Shown here piece after piece: positions 8,379 through 17,371 of a DNA stretch of 64,000 nucleotides. A program made the position numbers and the translations under genes. The notes under the pieces were generated by a model. The model did not search any database and was not told the origin of the DNA. It saw nothing but the letters and a program-made list of their open reading frames with translations. The stretch covers positions 1-64,000 of the forward strand of contig DEJV01000052.1 in NCBI GenBank assembly GCA_002353525.1, read 5' to 3'. The stretch's first letter is position 1; each line of letters opens with the position of its first letter. The DNA comes from Prevotella sp. UBA2739. Lineage in GTDB: Bacteria > Bacteroidota > Bacteroidia > Bacteroidales > Bacteroidaceae.

Positions 8379-11321
8379 ATGAAGAAACTACTTCTGCTAG
8401 TGCTGATGACGATGTTTGCCTCGGCACTAACATTCGCACAGAGTCGAAAGATCTCTGGTAAACTATCTGACAAGGAGACTGGTGAGTCGGTGATTCAAGC
8501 CACCGTGCAATTGTTGAAAACCGACAGCACATTTGTGAAGGGAACACTCTCGAACATGAATGGAGAGTTTTCGCTGACAACTCCATCGAATGGTAAGTAT
8601 ATCCTGAAAATCAATAGTATAGGCTATAAGAACATTGTGAGGAATATCACAATTTCGGGTGGTAAGGATGTGGCACTGGGCAGCATGACCATGAGTCCCG
8701 ACGCCGTGATGCTGAAAGGTGTTGTGGCTACCGGTCAGGCATCGAAGGTAACGGTGAAGGAAGACACCTTCGTCTATAATGCCGCTGCCTATCGCACGCC
8801 GGAGGGATCGGTCATCGAGGAACTGGTGAAGAAACTGCCAGGTGCCCAGATTGACGACGACGGCAAAATTACCATCAACGGCCGCGAGGTGAAGAAAATC
8901 AAGGTGGACGGACGTGAGTTTATGACGGGCGATACCGAGACTGCACTGAAGAATCTGCCCGTAGACATTGTGAACAACATCAAAGCCTATCAGGAGAAGA
9001 GCGACCTGGCACGCGTCACCGGCATCGACGACGGTGAGGAAGAGACGGTGCTCGACTTCGGCATTAAGCCCGGCATGAACAAGGGCTACTTCACCAACGA
9101 CGACCTCGGCATCGGCACCAAGGACCGCTATTCGGCCCGACTGATGGGTGCCCACTTCACCGACAAGACCCGCCTGATGGGATTCTTCAATGCCAACAAC
9201 ACAGGCGACCAGGGATTTCCCGGTGGCGGTGGTGGCGGCCGATGGGGAGGCCCTCGCGGACTGAATGCCAGCAAGATGGCTGCTACGAACTACAATTACA
9301 AGAGCGAAAAACTGGAACTGGACGGAAGCGTGCGATGGAACCACCGTGACGGCGACCAGCAGACCATCTCGTCGATAGGACGTTTCAACATCGACAACCA
9401 GTCGTTTGAGAACAGCATCAGCCAGAGCTACAGCCGGAGCAACAATGTGGATGCACGCATACGCCTGGAGTGGAAACCCGACACGATGACCAACATCATG
9501 TTCCGTCCTAACTTCAGATGGAACAACAGCGACGGCATCTCATTCTCGAAGTCGGCCACGTTCAACGAGGATCCTTATCTTTACGTCACCGACCCGCTCA
9601 ACTCGCTCGACATTCTCGACGGACGGGGCGTACTGGTGAACGATGCCAACAACGGATCGGTGACCTATGGCGACGGCCTCTCGACTGGTGCTATGCTGCA
9701 GTTCAACCGTAAGCTGGCCAAGCCAGGCCGCAACATCACGCTGCGTGGTGACATCAGCTATAGCGACAACGACAACAAGAGCCTCTCGATTGCCCGTACG
9801 TCGCTCTATCAGCAGCAAGACATGTATGGCAACGACTCGACGTTCTATACCAACCGCTATAACCTCACGCCCAGCAAGAGCTGGAACTACTCGTTGCAGG
9901 CTACCTACAGCGAGCCTATCTTCAAGGGCGGATTCCTGCAGTTCCGCTATCGTTTCCGCTACAGCTACAGCAAGAGCGACCGCTCAACCTACGACTTCGG
10001 CAACGTGAGCGACTTCAGCGAGCTGGGCTATCACTATCGCGGATGGGACTCGTATCTGGGTCGCTTGGTGAATCCGCTGGAAACTTATCTCGACGACGAC
10101 CTGAGCCGATTCTCGGTGTATAAAAACTATATCCATGAGGCTAACCTCACGTTCAGAATGATCAGCAAAGACTATAACCTGAACCTGGGTGTCATGGTGC
10201 AGCCACAGCGGACTAACTTCGTGCAGGACTATCAGGGACTGCATACCGACACTGTGCGCAACGTAGTGAACATTACGCCTACGCTCGACTTCAGATATAA
10301 GTTCTCGAAGGTGAGCGAGCTGCGGGCCGAATACCGCGGATCGACCTCACAACCGTCGATGACCGACCTGCTGGACATCACCGACGACAGCAACCCCATG
10401 AACATACGCAAGGGTAACCCGGGACTGAAACCGTCGTTCAACAACAGGTTTGAGCTGCGCTACAACAACTACATTCAGAGCCACCAGCAGAGCATCATGA
10501 CGTTTGTGAACTACAGCAATACGCGCAACAGCATCAGCAACAAGACCTACTATGACAAGGAGACAGGTGTGCGCACCACGCAGCCCGAGAACATCAACGG
10601 CAACTGGAACGCTAACCTGGGATTGATGTATAGCTTCTCGATCGACTCGGCAGGTGTGTGGAACGTGAACAACTTTGCCATGTTCAACCATGCCAACAAC
10701 GTGAACTATCTGGCTCAAGGCAACGAGAGTGTGGAGAACACCACCCGTACCGACTTCGTGATGGATCGTCTGCAGGCCAGCTACCGTAAGGACTGGTTGG
10801 AAGTGGCACTCGACGGAATGTTCAACTACAGCCATTCGAAAAACCTGTTGCAAGCTGTCAGCAACTTGAACACGTGGACTTTCTCTTACGGAGGAAGCAT
10901 CAACATCTATGCTCCTTGGGGCACCAGCTTGTCTACCGATTTGCACAACCGCAGCAGAAGAGGATATAACGACAGCAGCATGAACACCAACGAACTGATA
11001 TGGAATGCGCAGGTGAGCCAGTCGTTCCTCAAGGGCAATGCACTCACGCTGAGCCTGCAGTTCTACGATATTCTGCAAAACCGAAGCAACTTCAACCGTT
11101 CGGTGACTGCCGACATGCGCAGCGACTCACAGTACAACAACATCAACTCGTATGCGATGCTGCACGTCATTTACCGCTTTAATGCTTTTGGCGGTCGCAA
11201 CAAGCAAGGTGAAGGCGGTCCTGGACAATTTGGTCGTGGAGGCCGTGGAGGCTATGGCGGTGGCCGTGGCGGCTGGGGTGGTGGCCGACCCGGTGGCTTT
11301 GGCGGAGGTCGTCGCTTCTAA
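8379..11321 (+). CDS. TonB-dependent-type outer-membrane barrel with RG-rich tail
   Basis: A 980-residue outer-membrane protein. Signal peptide 1-20 (ending FAQS), a carboxypeptidase-regulatory-like beta-sandwich at about 23-110, a plug-like region at about 115-220, then a long beta-barrel of the OMP_b-brl_3 type. There is no SusD partner, so it is not a SusC. After the last barrel strand (LHVIYRFNAF) comes an unusual tail of about 45 residues made almost only of Gly and Arg with RGG and RGGYGG units. Substrate unknown. The gene has its own terminator and is convergent with the S9 peptidase gene. Confidence 0.85.
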   Translation: MKKLLLLVLMTMFASALTFAQSRKISGKLSDKETGESVIQATVQLLKTDSTFVKGTLSNMNGEFSLTTPSNGKYILKINSIGYKNIVRNITISGGKDVALGSMTMSPDAVMLKGVVATGQASKVTVKEDTFVYNAAAYRTPEGSVIEELVKKLPGAQIDDDGKITINGREVKKIKVDGREFMTGDTETALKNLPVDIVNNIKAYQEKSDLARVTGIDDGEEETVLDFGIKPGMNKGYFTNDDLGIGTKDRYSARLMGAHFTDKTRLMGFFNANNTGDQGFPGGGGGGRWGGPRGLNASKMAATNYNYKSEKLELDGSVRWNHRDGDQQTISSIGRFNIDNQSFENSISQSYSRSNNVDARIRLEWKPDTMTNIMFRPNFRWNNSDGISFSKSATFNEDPYLYVTDPLNSLDILDGRGVLVNDANNGSVTYGDGLSTGAMLQFNRKLAKPGRNITLRGDISYSDNDNKSLSIARTSLYQQQDMYGNDSTFYTNRYNLTPSKSWNYSLQATYSEPIFKGGFLQFRYRFRYSYSKSDRSTYDFGNVSDFSELGYHYRGWDSYLGRLVNPLETYLDDDLSRFSVYKNYIHEANLTFRMISKDYNLNLGVMVQPQRTNFVQDYQGLHTDTVRNVVNITPTLDFRYKFSKVSELRAEYRGSTSQPSMTDLLDITDDSNPMNIRKGNPGLKPSFNNRFELRYNNYIQSHQQSIMTFVNYSNTRNSISNKTYYDKETGVRTTQPENINGNWNANLGLMYSFSIDSAGVWNVNNFAMFNHANNVNYLAQGNESVENTTRTDFVMDRLQASYRKDWLEVALDGMFNYSHSKNLLQAVSNLNTWTFSYGGSINIYAPWGTSLSTDLHNRSRRGYNDSSMNTNELIWNAQVSQSFLKGNALTLSLQFYDILQNRSNFNRSVTADMRSDSQYNNINSYAMLHVIYRFNAFGGRNKQGEGGPGQFGRGGRGGYGGGRGGWGGGRPGGFGGGRRF

Positions 11322-11338
11322 CGCTGTTGACAGTTGGT

Positions 11339-11376
11339 AAATATGCTGTTTAGACATTCTAAACGGCATATTTGTT
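11339..11376 (+). terminator. intrinsic terminator of the 8379 receptor gene
   Basis: A 15-bp stem (11339-11353 with 11359-11373, one G-T pair, five-base loop) starts 17 bases after the stop codon and is followed by GTTTTAG. Confidence 0.8.
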
Positions 11377-11406
11377 TTAGCTATATAGCTTTTTCGGGGG
11401 TATGAG

Positions 11407-11550
11407 GGTACGAATGCTCGAAGGTACGAGGGTGCGAGGGTACGAAGGTACGAGATATGCCTCGACTATCGAAATCTTCAGGAGCAGAAGCTTACGGAGA
11501 AAAGGGTATTCTCGTACCTTCGTACCCTCGCACCTTCGTACCCTCGAAAA
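11407..11550. repeat. octamer-armed hairpin element, copy B
   Basis: The left arm is six 8-bp units (11407-11454), the core is 56 bp, and the right arm is four units (11511-11542) plus a degenerate fifth. Its right end is directly against the stop codon of the minus-strand S9 peptidase (11552). Confidence 0.92.
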
Positions 11551-11551
11551 C

Positions 11552-13918
11552 TTATAGATGCTTCTCGGGATAGAGACTGTCCCACCATGCCGAGTTGCCC
11601 TTCAGATACTTCTCAAACCAGGCCATGATGGTGTCCGACCATTGGATACGGTTATTGTAATCCAAAATCCAGTGGTTCTCGCCCTGTACCTCGACCAAAG
11701 CTACTTCGCGGCCTAAGAGTTTGAGAGCCTGGAACATCTGCAGACTTTCGATGACCGGCACGTTGGTGTCGTCGGTACCATGGGTGAGCAACAATGGTGT
11801 GTGAATCTTGTCGGCATGGAACAGCGGACTCTGCTCGGTGTACATCTTCTTATTGTTCCAGGGATAGCTACCGGCACTGGCCACCTCGCCATAGCTGTAG
11901 CCCCAGTAGCCCTCACCCCAGTAGCTGGTGATGTTGCTGATGCCGGCATGGCTGACGGCGCAGGCAAAGATATCGGTAACGGTTTGCAGATACTGGGTGG
12001 TGAAACCACCGTAGGAGGCGCCTATGCAGCCCACCCGTTTTGCATCGGCAAAACTGTTAGCGGCACAGAACTTCTTCACTCCCTCGATGATGTCGTCGGC
12101 CACATACTGTCCCCAGGTGTTCACGTGGCGGGCGCTGTGCTTCTGGCCAAATCCGCAGGCACCACTAGGGTTGACCACGTAGACGATATATCCCAGCGAG
12201 GCATAATAGACTTGTGGATAGCGGCTCTCAAAATTGCGCGACGTGGGCGTGCAACCACCATAGTAGTTGACGATGACGGGATATTTCTTCGATGCGTCGA
12301 AGTGGGGTGGGAGATAATAACGTCCGTAGATGGTGTCGCCACGTGAAGACGTGAAATTGAAGTCGCGGCACTCTCCCAGTTCAACATCCTTCAGCAAGGT
12401 GGCAGCACAGTCTTGCAAGAGTGCCGACTTGCCGTTTTTCAGGTTCATGCTGTAGAGGCGTACCGGGTTCATGACACTCACTCCATAGTAGGTCATGAGG
12501 GGAGCCGACGCTGCCAGCGAGAAACCGTTCACCACATCTTCCTTGGTGTTGATTTGCGAAATCTTACCGGTCTTGGGGTTGAGCGCATAGAAGTGTACAT
12601 AGTCGCGGTCGTTGGCCGTGAAATAGATTTGTCCGTCGGCTTTCGACCACTTGGCTGTTCCCACCGAAGGGTCGAAATAGCGTGTCAGCGGCCGGGCCTT
12701 TCGGCTGGCAATGTCGTAGAGGAACAGCTGGATGTCGTACATACTGGAAAACTCTCCGGCGGCAGGGTCTTTGCCAATGCCATTGAAAGCCTCGGCAGGA
12801 GCCTCAAACAACAGTTGCTTGCCATCGGGCGAGAACTGTGCTGCACCTAGGAACTCGGTGGCGAGCATCAGCGTGTCGGCCTTCAGCGTTGCGGCATCGA
12901 TGAGCAGATAGTCGACGATGGTGGTGGGGCGCTTGGTGAGTCGTGACCGGGAAACGCTTACAAGCAGCGTCTTTCCGTCGGCAGTGATATCGTTGAGCGT
13001 GGCAGAGTGGTTGCCGAATGTGATGCGCTGCAACTCGCCTGTCCGCAAATCGTATTTCGACAGATAGCTGCGGTTGCGCCAGCCAGGCTGACGGTCGTCG
13101 GGCTCAATCACCTGGAAGATGTTCTTCTTCTCTTTCGGTCCTTCCTCCGTATGGGTTAGAATCAGGTAGTCCTCTGTCGGACTCATGGTGATGCGGCCTT
13201 TGGGCAGATGACTGGCCAGTAGCGAGCGGGCACCTGTGGCTGGCTCTACCCGATATAATTGTCGGTTGTCGCCATTGGTGTCTTCATAATAGTAGGCCAC
13301 GCTGCGGGGCATCCAGCTCAGCCGGAAACGCTCCTGGCGGTCGACGACACGTCCGGTGGACAGTTCTTTCACCTCGGTGAATGCGCGGCTGCGGCCACCG
13401 CGTTGCACTTCGCTATAGTGGATGATGGCGTATTTGCCATCAGCCGAAAGCGACGCACCGCTCACCCGCAGTCCGTCGAGCACATCGTGCAGGGTGTAGG
13501 GCCGTTTCTCGGAGGTTGTGGGCTGCACCTTCCGGTCGGTATCGATGCTGACCTGAATAGAATCGGCGGCAGCATCGGCATAGCTGTACTTCACTACAAT
13601 CTCGTGGTGACTGGGCTCTAAAGCCAAGGCTCCCCCGGCAAGAGGTTCCCCGTCGAGCAAGGCATCGTATTTCTTTGCGCCCTTCACCAACAGTTTGCCT
13701 TTGGTGTAGTCAGTGTTATTGATATAGAACCTCAGTTCTTTGCGGTAGCCATCCGTAAAGTCCAGTTTCTTGCCGTTCACGTCGACGGTGTCGGTGCTGA
13801 CGGGTCGTACCTGCTTAAACGGTCCGCTCACGATGAAGTCGCTGACTTTCACCACATGTTGGGCATCAGCGGTAGTGCCTGTCAGCAAAAGCAATGTGGA
13901 TAATAGTATATGTTTCAT
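11552..13918 (-). CDS. S9 family prolyl-oligopeptidase-like serine peptidase
   Basis: A secreted or periplasmic peptidase of 788 residues with signal peptide MKHILLSTLLLLTGTTADAQ. Residues about 100-520 form a DPP-IV-type beta-propeller region (repeats such as FSPDGKQLLF). The C-terminal alpha/beta hydrolase has the nucleophile in GASYGG, the Asp in GTDDTNVP and the His in ENHW, so the triad is complete. The family cleaves after Pro or Ala; the exact specificity is not visible. Two further in-frame ATGs lie just upstream (13924, 13927). Its 3' end abuts element B and its 5' side faces element C. Confidence 0.9.
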   Translation of the reverse strand: MKHILLSTLLLLTGTTADAQHVVKVSDFIVSGPFKQVRPVSTDTVDVNGKKLDFTDGYRKELRFYINNTDYTKGKLLVKGAKKYDALLDGEPLAGGALALEPSHHEIVVKYSYADAAADSIQVSIDTDRKVQPTTSEKRPYTLHDVLDGLRVSGASLSADGKYAIIHYSEVQRGGRSRAFTEVKELSTGRVVDRQERFRLSWMPRSVAYYYEDTNGDNRQLYRVEPATGARSLLASHLPKGRITMSPTEDYLILTHTEEGPKEKKNIFQVIEPDDRQPGWRNRSYLSKYDLRTGELQRITFGNHSATLNDITADGKTLLVSVSRSRLTKRPTTIVDYLLIDAATLKADTLMLATEFLGAAQFSPDGKQLLFEAPAEAFNGIGKDPAAGEFSSMYDIQLFLYDIASRKARPLTRYFDPSVGTAKWSKADGQIYFTANDRDYVHFYALNPKTGKISQINTKEDVVNGFSLAASAPLMTYYGVSVMNPVRLYSMNLKNGKSALLQDCAATLLKDVELGECRDFNFTSSRGDTIYGRYYLPPHFDASKKYPVIVNYYGGCTPTSRNFESRYPQVYYASLGYIVYVVNPSGACGFGQKHSARHVNTWGQYVADDIIEGVKKFCAANSFADAKRVGCIGASYGGFTTQYLQTVTDIFACAVSHAGISNITSYWGEGYWGYSYGEVASAGSYPWNNKKMYTEQSPLFHADKIHTPLLLTHGTDDTNVPVIESLQMFQALKLLGREVALVEVQGENHWILDYNNRIQWSDTIMAWFEKYLKGNSAWWDSLYPEKHL

Positions 13919-13983
13919 GGTCATCATAATTAATTCGTCTTTTAAGTATTGGGAGTTGTTTTTTCGGGGGCATGCTTTTCGAA

Positions 13984-14128
13984 GGTACGAGGGTGCGTGG
14001 GTACGAAGGTACGAGATGAGTCTCGACTGTTGAGATTCTTTTGGAGCAAGTATTCACGAAGACAAGGGTATTCTCGTACCCACGTACCCTCGAACCTTCG
14101 TACCTTCGTATCTCCGAACCTCCGAACA
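13984..14128. repeat. octamer-armed hairpin element, copy C
   Basis: The left arm is four units (13984-14015), the core is 57 bp, and the right arm is seven units (14073-14128, the last ones degenerate, TCCGAACC). The right end is three bases from the rsgA stop on the minus strand. Confidence 0.92.
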
Positions 14129-14131
14129 ATG

Positions 14132-15139
14132 TCAATAGGCTTTCCGGTATTTTCCCTCTTCCTTGTCCTCGAGCATCGACAGGTAGCTCTGATAGCGGCT
14201 CTGGGCAATGTAATGCTCTTCTACAGCCTTGATGACGGCACATCCAGGCTCGTGCGTGTGCGTGCAATTTGAAAAACGGCAGTCTCTGGCGAACCTGAAT
14301 ATCTCTTTGAAGTAGCCGCAAATCTCCTCGGGCTCCATGTCGAACGTGCCAAAGCCTTTGATGCCCGGGGTGTCTATCAGCCACGAAACAGCCTCATGCC
14401 CTTCGGTGGAAGCATCGGAAGGTGCGGACGACCCGTCAGAATGAACAGCCGGTGTGTCGTGAGCACTATCTGACATGGGCACTTGCAGCATCTCGCTGAA
14501 CGTGGTGGTGTGCATGCCCGTATTGTGGGCATCGCTGATTTCAGCGGTACGCAGATTGGCTCCTGGCACCAACTGGTTGATGAGTGTCGACTTGCCCACG
14601 CCACTGTTGCCACTGAGCAGGGTGATCTTCCCTCTTAGCAAGGCCTTCAACGCGTCGATGCCTTCGCCGGTAGCTGCTGAAACCTCACGGCACTCGTAGC
14701 CGATGGTTTCGTAGAGCGTCACCATCATTTGCTGGTAATGCCGCTCTTCGTCGCTCAGCAGGTCGGTCTTGTTGAAAACCAGTACCACGGGCACGCGATA
14801 TGCCTCGGCCGAAGCCAGGAAGCGGTCGATGAACGTGGTGGATGTCTCCGGGTAGTTGACCGTCACGATGAGGAAAGCCTGGTCGACATTGGCAGCAATG
14901 ATATGACTTTGTTTCGACAGGTTGGGCGATTTGCGGATGATGTAGTTGCGGCGGTCCTCAATGGCTGTGATATACGATGTCTCGCATTCTACCACCACAC
15001 GGTCGCCCACAGCCACCGGGTTGGTGCTGCGGATGCCCTTCAGCCTGAAGTTGCCTTTTATCTTACAATCGAGCAGCTGCCCATCGTCCAACAAGACGGT
15101 GTACCAGCTGCCCGTATTCTTAATGACGAGTCCTTTCAA
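14132..15139 (-). CDS. rsgA: ribosome small-subunit-dependent GTPase A
   Basis: Circularly permuted GTPase that acts in late 30S maturation. OB domain 1-70, G4 NKTD at 123-126, G1 GNSGVGKST at 178-186, G3 DTPG at 256-259, and a zinc-binding C-x4-C-x-H-x5-C near 287-300. The start is TTG at 15137-15139, giving the expected N-terminus [10 protein letters not shown]; no ATG is in frame upstream, and the TTG lies within a 7-bp repeat array. Residues about 222-250 (Ser/Asp/His-rich) form an insert between switch I and G3. Last gene of the leftward run after frr. Confidence 0.95.
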   Translation of the reverse strand: MKGLVIKNTGSWYTVLLDDGQLLDCKIKGNFRLKGIRSTNPVAVGDRVVVECETSYITAIEDRRNYIIRKSPNLSKQSHIIAANVDQAFLIVTVNYPETSTTFIDRFLASAEAYRVPVVLVFNKTDLLSDEERHYQQMMVTLYETIGYECREVSAATGEGIDALKALLRGKITLLSGNSGVGKSTLINQLVPGANLRTAEISDAHNTGMHTTTFSEMLQVPMSDSAHDTPAVHSDGSSAPSDASTEGHEAVSWLIDTPGIKGFGTFDMEPEEICGYFKEIFRFARDCRFSNCTHTHEPGCAVIKAVEEHYIAQSRYQSYLSMLEDKEEGKYRKAY

Positions 15140-15172
15140 TCCTCAATCCTCAATTGTCAAATCCCAATTAAA
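15138..15172. repeat. 7-bp array between frr and rsgA
   Basis: Heptamers AATCCTC, AATCCTC, AATTGTC, AAATCCC, AATTAAA fill the whole gap from the frr stop codon to the rsgA start. The array supplies both the frr stop (TTA at 15168-15170 on the + strand) and the rsgA TTG. Confidence 0.75.
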
Positions 15173-15728
15173 CTGTCATGATCTCCTTGTTCTTGGCGGC
15201 AAGCAGGTCGTCCAGTTTCTTGATATACTTGTCGTGCAATTTCTGCAGTTCCAGCTCGGCGTCTTTCTCGTTGTCTTCCGACAGTCCGTCCTTGATGGCT
15301 TTCTTCAGCTTGTCCTTGATGTCGGCCCGCACGTTGCGCACCTCCACCTTGGCCTTTTCGCCAATCTTATTGCACTGCTTCATCAGTTCGCGGCGGCGCT
15401 CCTCGGTGGGTTGTGGAATGCCCAGTCTGATCACCTCGCCATTGTTCTCAGGAGTGATGCCCACATCAGAGTCCATGATGGCTTTCTCAATTTCGCGAAT
15501 GGTCTTACGGTCCCACGGTTTGATGGCAATGGTACGTGCGTCGGGGGCAGTCACCGTAGCTACTTGGTTCAGCGGAACCTTCTGTCCGTAGCTGTTCACC
15601 CTCACACCGTCGAGGATGGCTACGTTAGCGCGGCCTGCACGGATGCGGTTGAGTTGCTCTTCCAGGAACATGGCAGCCATTTCCATGCGCTCCTCGCTAT
15701 CACTTAAAGTCTGTTTTACGTCTATCAT
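15168..15728 (-). CDS. frr: ribosome recycling factor
   Basis: A 186-residue tRNA-mimicking protein that, with EF-G, splits post-termination ribosomes. Standard length. It carries the RRF core LNRIRAGRANVAILDGV and the conserved PQPTEERRRELMK. It is followed by rsgA, 28 bases on, joined by the 7-bp array; ribosome-linked genes rsmA, frr and rsgA thus lie in one leftward run. A TACATTTGT match to the -7 element at 15755-15763 (minus) is 27 bases upstream. Confidence 0.97.
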   Translation of the reverse strand: MIDVKQTLSDSEERMEMAAMFLEEQLNRIRAGRANVAILDGVRVNSYGQKVPLNQVATVTAPDARTIAIKPWDRKTIREIEKAIMDSDVGITPENNGEVIRLGIPQPTEERRRELMKQCNKIGEKAKVEVRNVRADIKDKLKKAIKDGLSEDNEKDAELELQKLHDKYIKKLDDLLAAKNKEIMTV

Positions 15729-15813
15729 TTTTTCGTTCGTATTAGTTTCTAGTTACAAATGTATGCATTTTATCCGAATTGTGCAAAAGAATGACGGAAA
15801 ATATGAGTTTGCT

Positions 15814-16284
15814 TTACAATTTTTTATAAAGCTCCTCGCCGATGCCAGCGCACAGCTGCTCCAGGTAGTGACGGTCGGTATCGTCGAACGTGCCCAAGTC
15901 TTTGCTGTCGATATCCAGCACGCCCACCAGCTCGTGCGCATCGTTCCGCAACGGTACCACAATCTCCGAGCGGCTTAGCGACGAGCAGGCAATATGGCCG
16001 GGAAATGCCTCTACGTCGGGCACCACCTGTGTCTGTTGCTCTTTCCAGGCTGTGCCACACACACCACGCCCGTACTGGATGTGCATGCAGGCTACCGGTC
16101 CCTGAAACGGTCCCAGCCTGAGCTCTCCTTCGCGCACGAGATAGAATCCAGTCCAAAAGAAGTCGTCGAAGGTTTCGTGCAGCACTGCGGCCACATTGGC
16201 CAGCACACTCATCTCTTCGGTCTCCCCGCTGATGAGTGAGCGAATCTGAGGAAGCAGTTCCTCGTATTTTTCTTTCTTTGTCAT
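15814..16284 (-). CDS. msrC: free methionine-(R)-sulfoxide reductase (GAF domain)
   Basis: A 156-residue single GAF-domain enzyme that reduces free Met-R-sulfoxide in the cytoplasm. Cysteines 66, 76 and 100 (in VACMHI, GVCGT, HIACSS) have the same 10 and 24 residue spacing as the catalytic cysteines of the E. coli enzyme, so activity is likely rather than mere ligand binding. It follows rsmA on the minus strand across a 150-bp gap filled by 7-bp arrays and precedes frr. Confidence 0.9.
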   Translation of the reverse strand: MTKKEKYEELLPQIRSLISGETEEMSVLANVAAVLHETFDDFFWTGFYLVREGELRLGPFQGPVACMHIQYGRGVCGTAWKEQQTQVVPDVEAFPGHIACSSLSRSEIVVPLRNDAHELVGVLDIDSKDLGTFDDTDRHYLEQLCAGIGEELYKKL

Positions 16285-16325
16285 CGTTTTTTGTCAAATG
16301 TTATTTATGAACACGAACCTTGTCG

Positions 16326-16460
16326 AATTGATAATTGATAATTGACAATTGATAATTAGCCTAGCGGACGTAGTGAATTGATAATTGACAATTGATAATT
16401 GATAATCAAATCCTCAATTCTCCATCCTCCATCCTCAATTCTCCATCCTCAATTCTCCAT
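16326..16460. repeat. 7-bp arrays 3' of and inside the rsmA end
   Basis: Two blocks of AATTGAT/AATTGAC heptamers (16326-16353 and 16376-16403) separated by a 16-base unique stretch, then seven CCTCAAT/TCTCCAT heptamers (16412-16460). The last block encodes the final residues and stop of rsmA (DGELRMEN). No other gene is visible in this gap. Confidence 0.88.
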
Positions 16461-17250
16461 CTACCAAGTTGGTCAGTTCCACAAACTGGGCGATGGTGAG
16501 CTGTTCGGGACGGCGCGTCATGATGTCCTGCTCGTAGAAGCCCGGTCGGGGTTGCTTGTCGGCTGGGAACAGCTGGCGCAGACTCACGCGCAACATCTTG
16601 CGGCGCTGGTTGAAAACGGCTTTCACCAAGCGTTTGAAGAGTTGCTCATTGCATCCCAGGTCGGTGACGCTGTTGCGTGTCATTCTGATGACTGCCGATT
16701 TCACCTTTGGCGGAGGATTGAACACATTCTCGTCGACCGTGAAGAGATATTCCACGTCGTACCACGCCTGTATCAGCACACTCAGGATGCCATAGGCTTT
16801 CGTGCCGGGCTCCGAGGCGATGCGTAAGGCCACCTCGCGCTGTATCATGCCTGTGCAGCAGGGAATGAGCTCTTTGTTGTCGAGCATCTTGAAGAATATC
16901 TGCGAGGAGATGTCATAGGGATAGTTGCCGGTCAGCACAAACTGTTGTCCGTCGAACACGGTGTTCAGATCCATTCTGAGGAAGTCGCCCTCTATGATTG
17001 GATTGTTTTCGGTGGCTGACGAGCGGAACAGCGTCTCGTTCAGATAAGCCACGCTCTCGCGGTCGATCTCTACCACCTTCAGCGGCCGTGGCTTCTCCAC
17101 CAAATACTGTGTCATGACGCCCATGCCGGGTCCTACCTCCAGCACGGGGAGGTCGGGACATGCATCCACCGTGTCGGCAATGCGTCTGGCAATGCTGAGG
17201 TCGGTCAGGAAGTGCTGGCCTAGGTTCTTCTTGGGTCTCACTTGTTTCAT
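16435..17250 (-). CDS. rsmA: 16S rRNA (adenine(1518)-N6/adenine(1519)-N6)-dimethyltransferase
   Basis: SAM-dependent enzyme that dimethylates two adenines of helix 45 in the 30S subunit. The chosen ATG (17250) begins MKQVRPKKNLGQHFLTD, the family N-terminus; an upstream in-frame ATG at 17319 would run through the promoter. Motif I VLEVGPGMG and the catalytic NYPYDISSQI are present. Length 271 residues. The C-terminal eight or so residues are encoded by 7-bp repeats that continue past the stop. Confidence 0.95.
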   Translation of the reverse strand: MKQVRPKKNLGQHFLTDLSIARRIADTVDACPDLPVLEVGPGMGVMTQYLVEKPRPLKVVEIDRESVAYLNETLFRSSATENNPIIEGDFLRMDLNTVFDGQQFVLTGNYPYDISSQIFFKMLDNKELIPCCTGMIQREVALRIASEPGTKAYGILSVLIQAWYDVEYLFTVDENVFNPPPKVKSAVIRMTRNSVTDLGCNEQLFKRLVKAVFNQRRKMLRVSLRQLFPADKQPRPGFYEQDIMTRRPEQLTIAQFVELTNLVDGELRMEN

Positions 17251-17254
17251 GTCT

Positions 17255-17263
17255 GCAAAGATA
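17255..17263 (-). promoter_or_regulatory. -7 box four bases before rsmA
   Basis: TATCTTTGC on the minus strand ends four bases before the rsmA ATG, so the mRNA would begin at or very near the start codon. Confidence 0.65.
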
Positions 17264-17371
17264 CAATAATTAATTGAGAATAGCGTATCGCAATGGAGAT
17301 TTTTCGCTTTTATTCCCATCTGCTTCCCCTATGGCAATCATCGTATGCTTTGCGGCATGAGGCACTGGTTG

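Noticed and set aside
14041..14232. Small frames within the octamer elements (translating to SYPRTLEPS-like repeats)
   Set aside because: They only reflect the 8-bp repeat read in three frames and are not conserved as proteins between copies.
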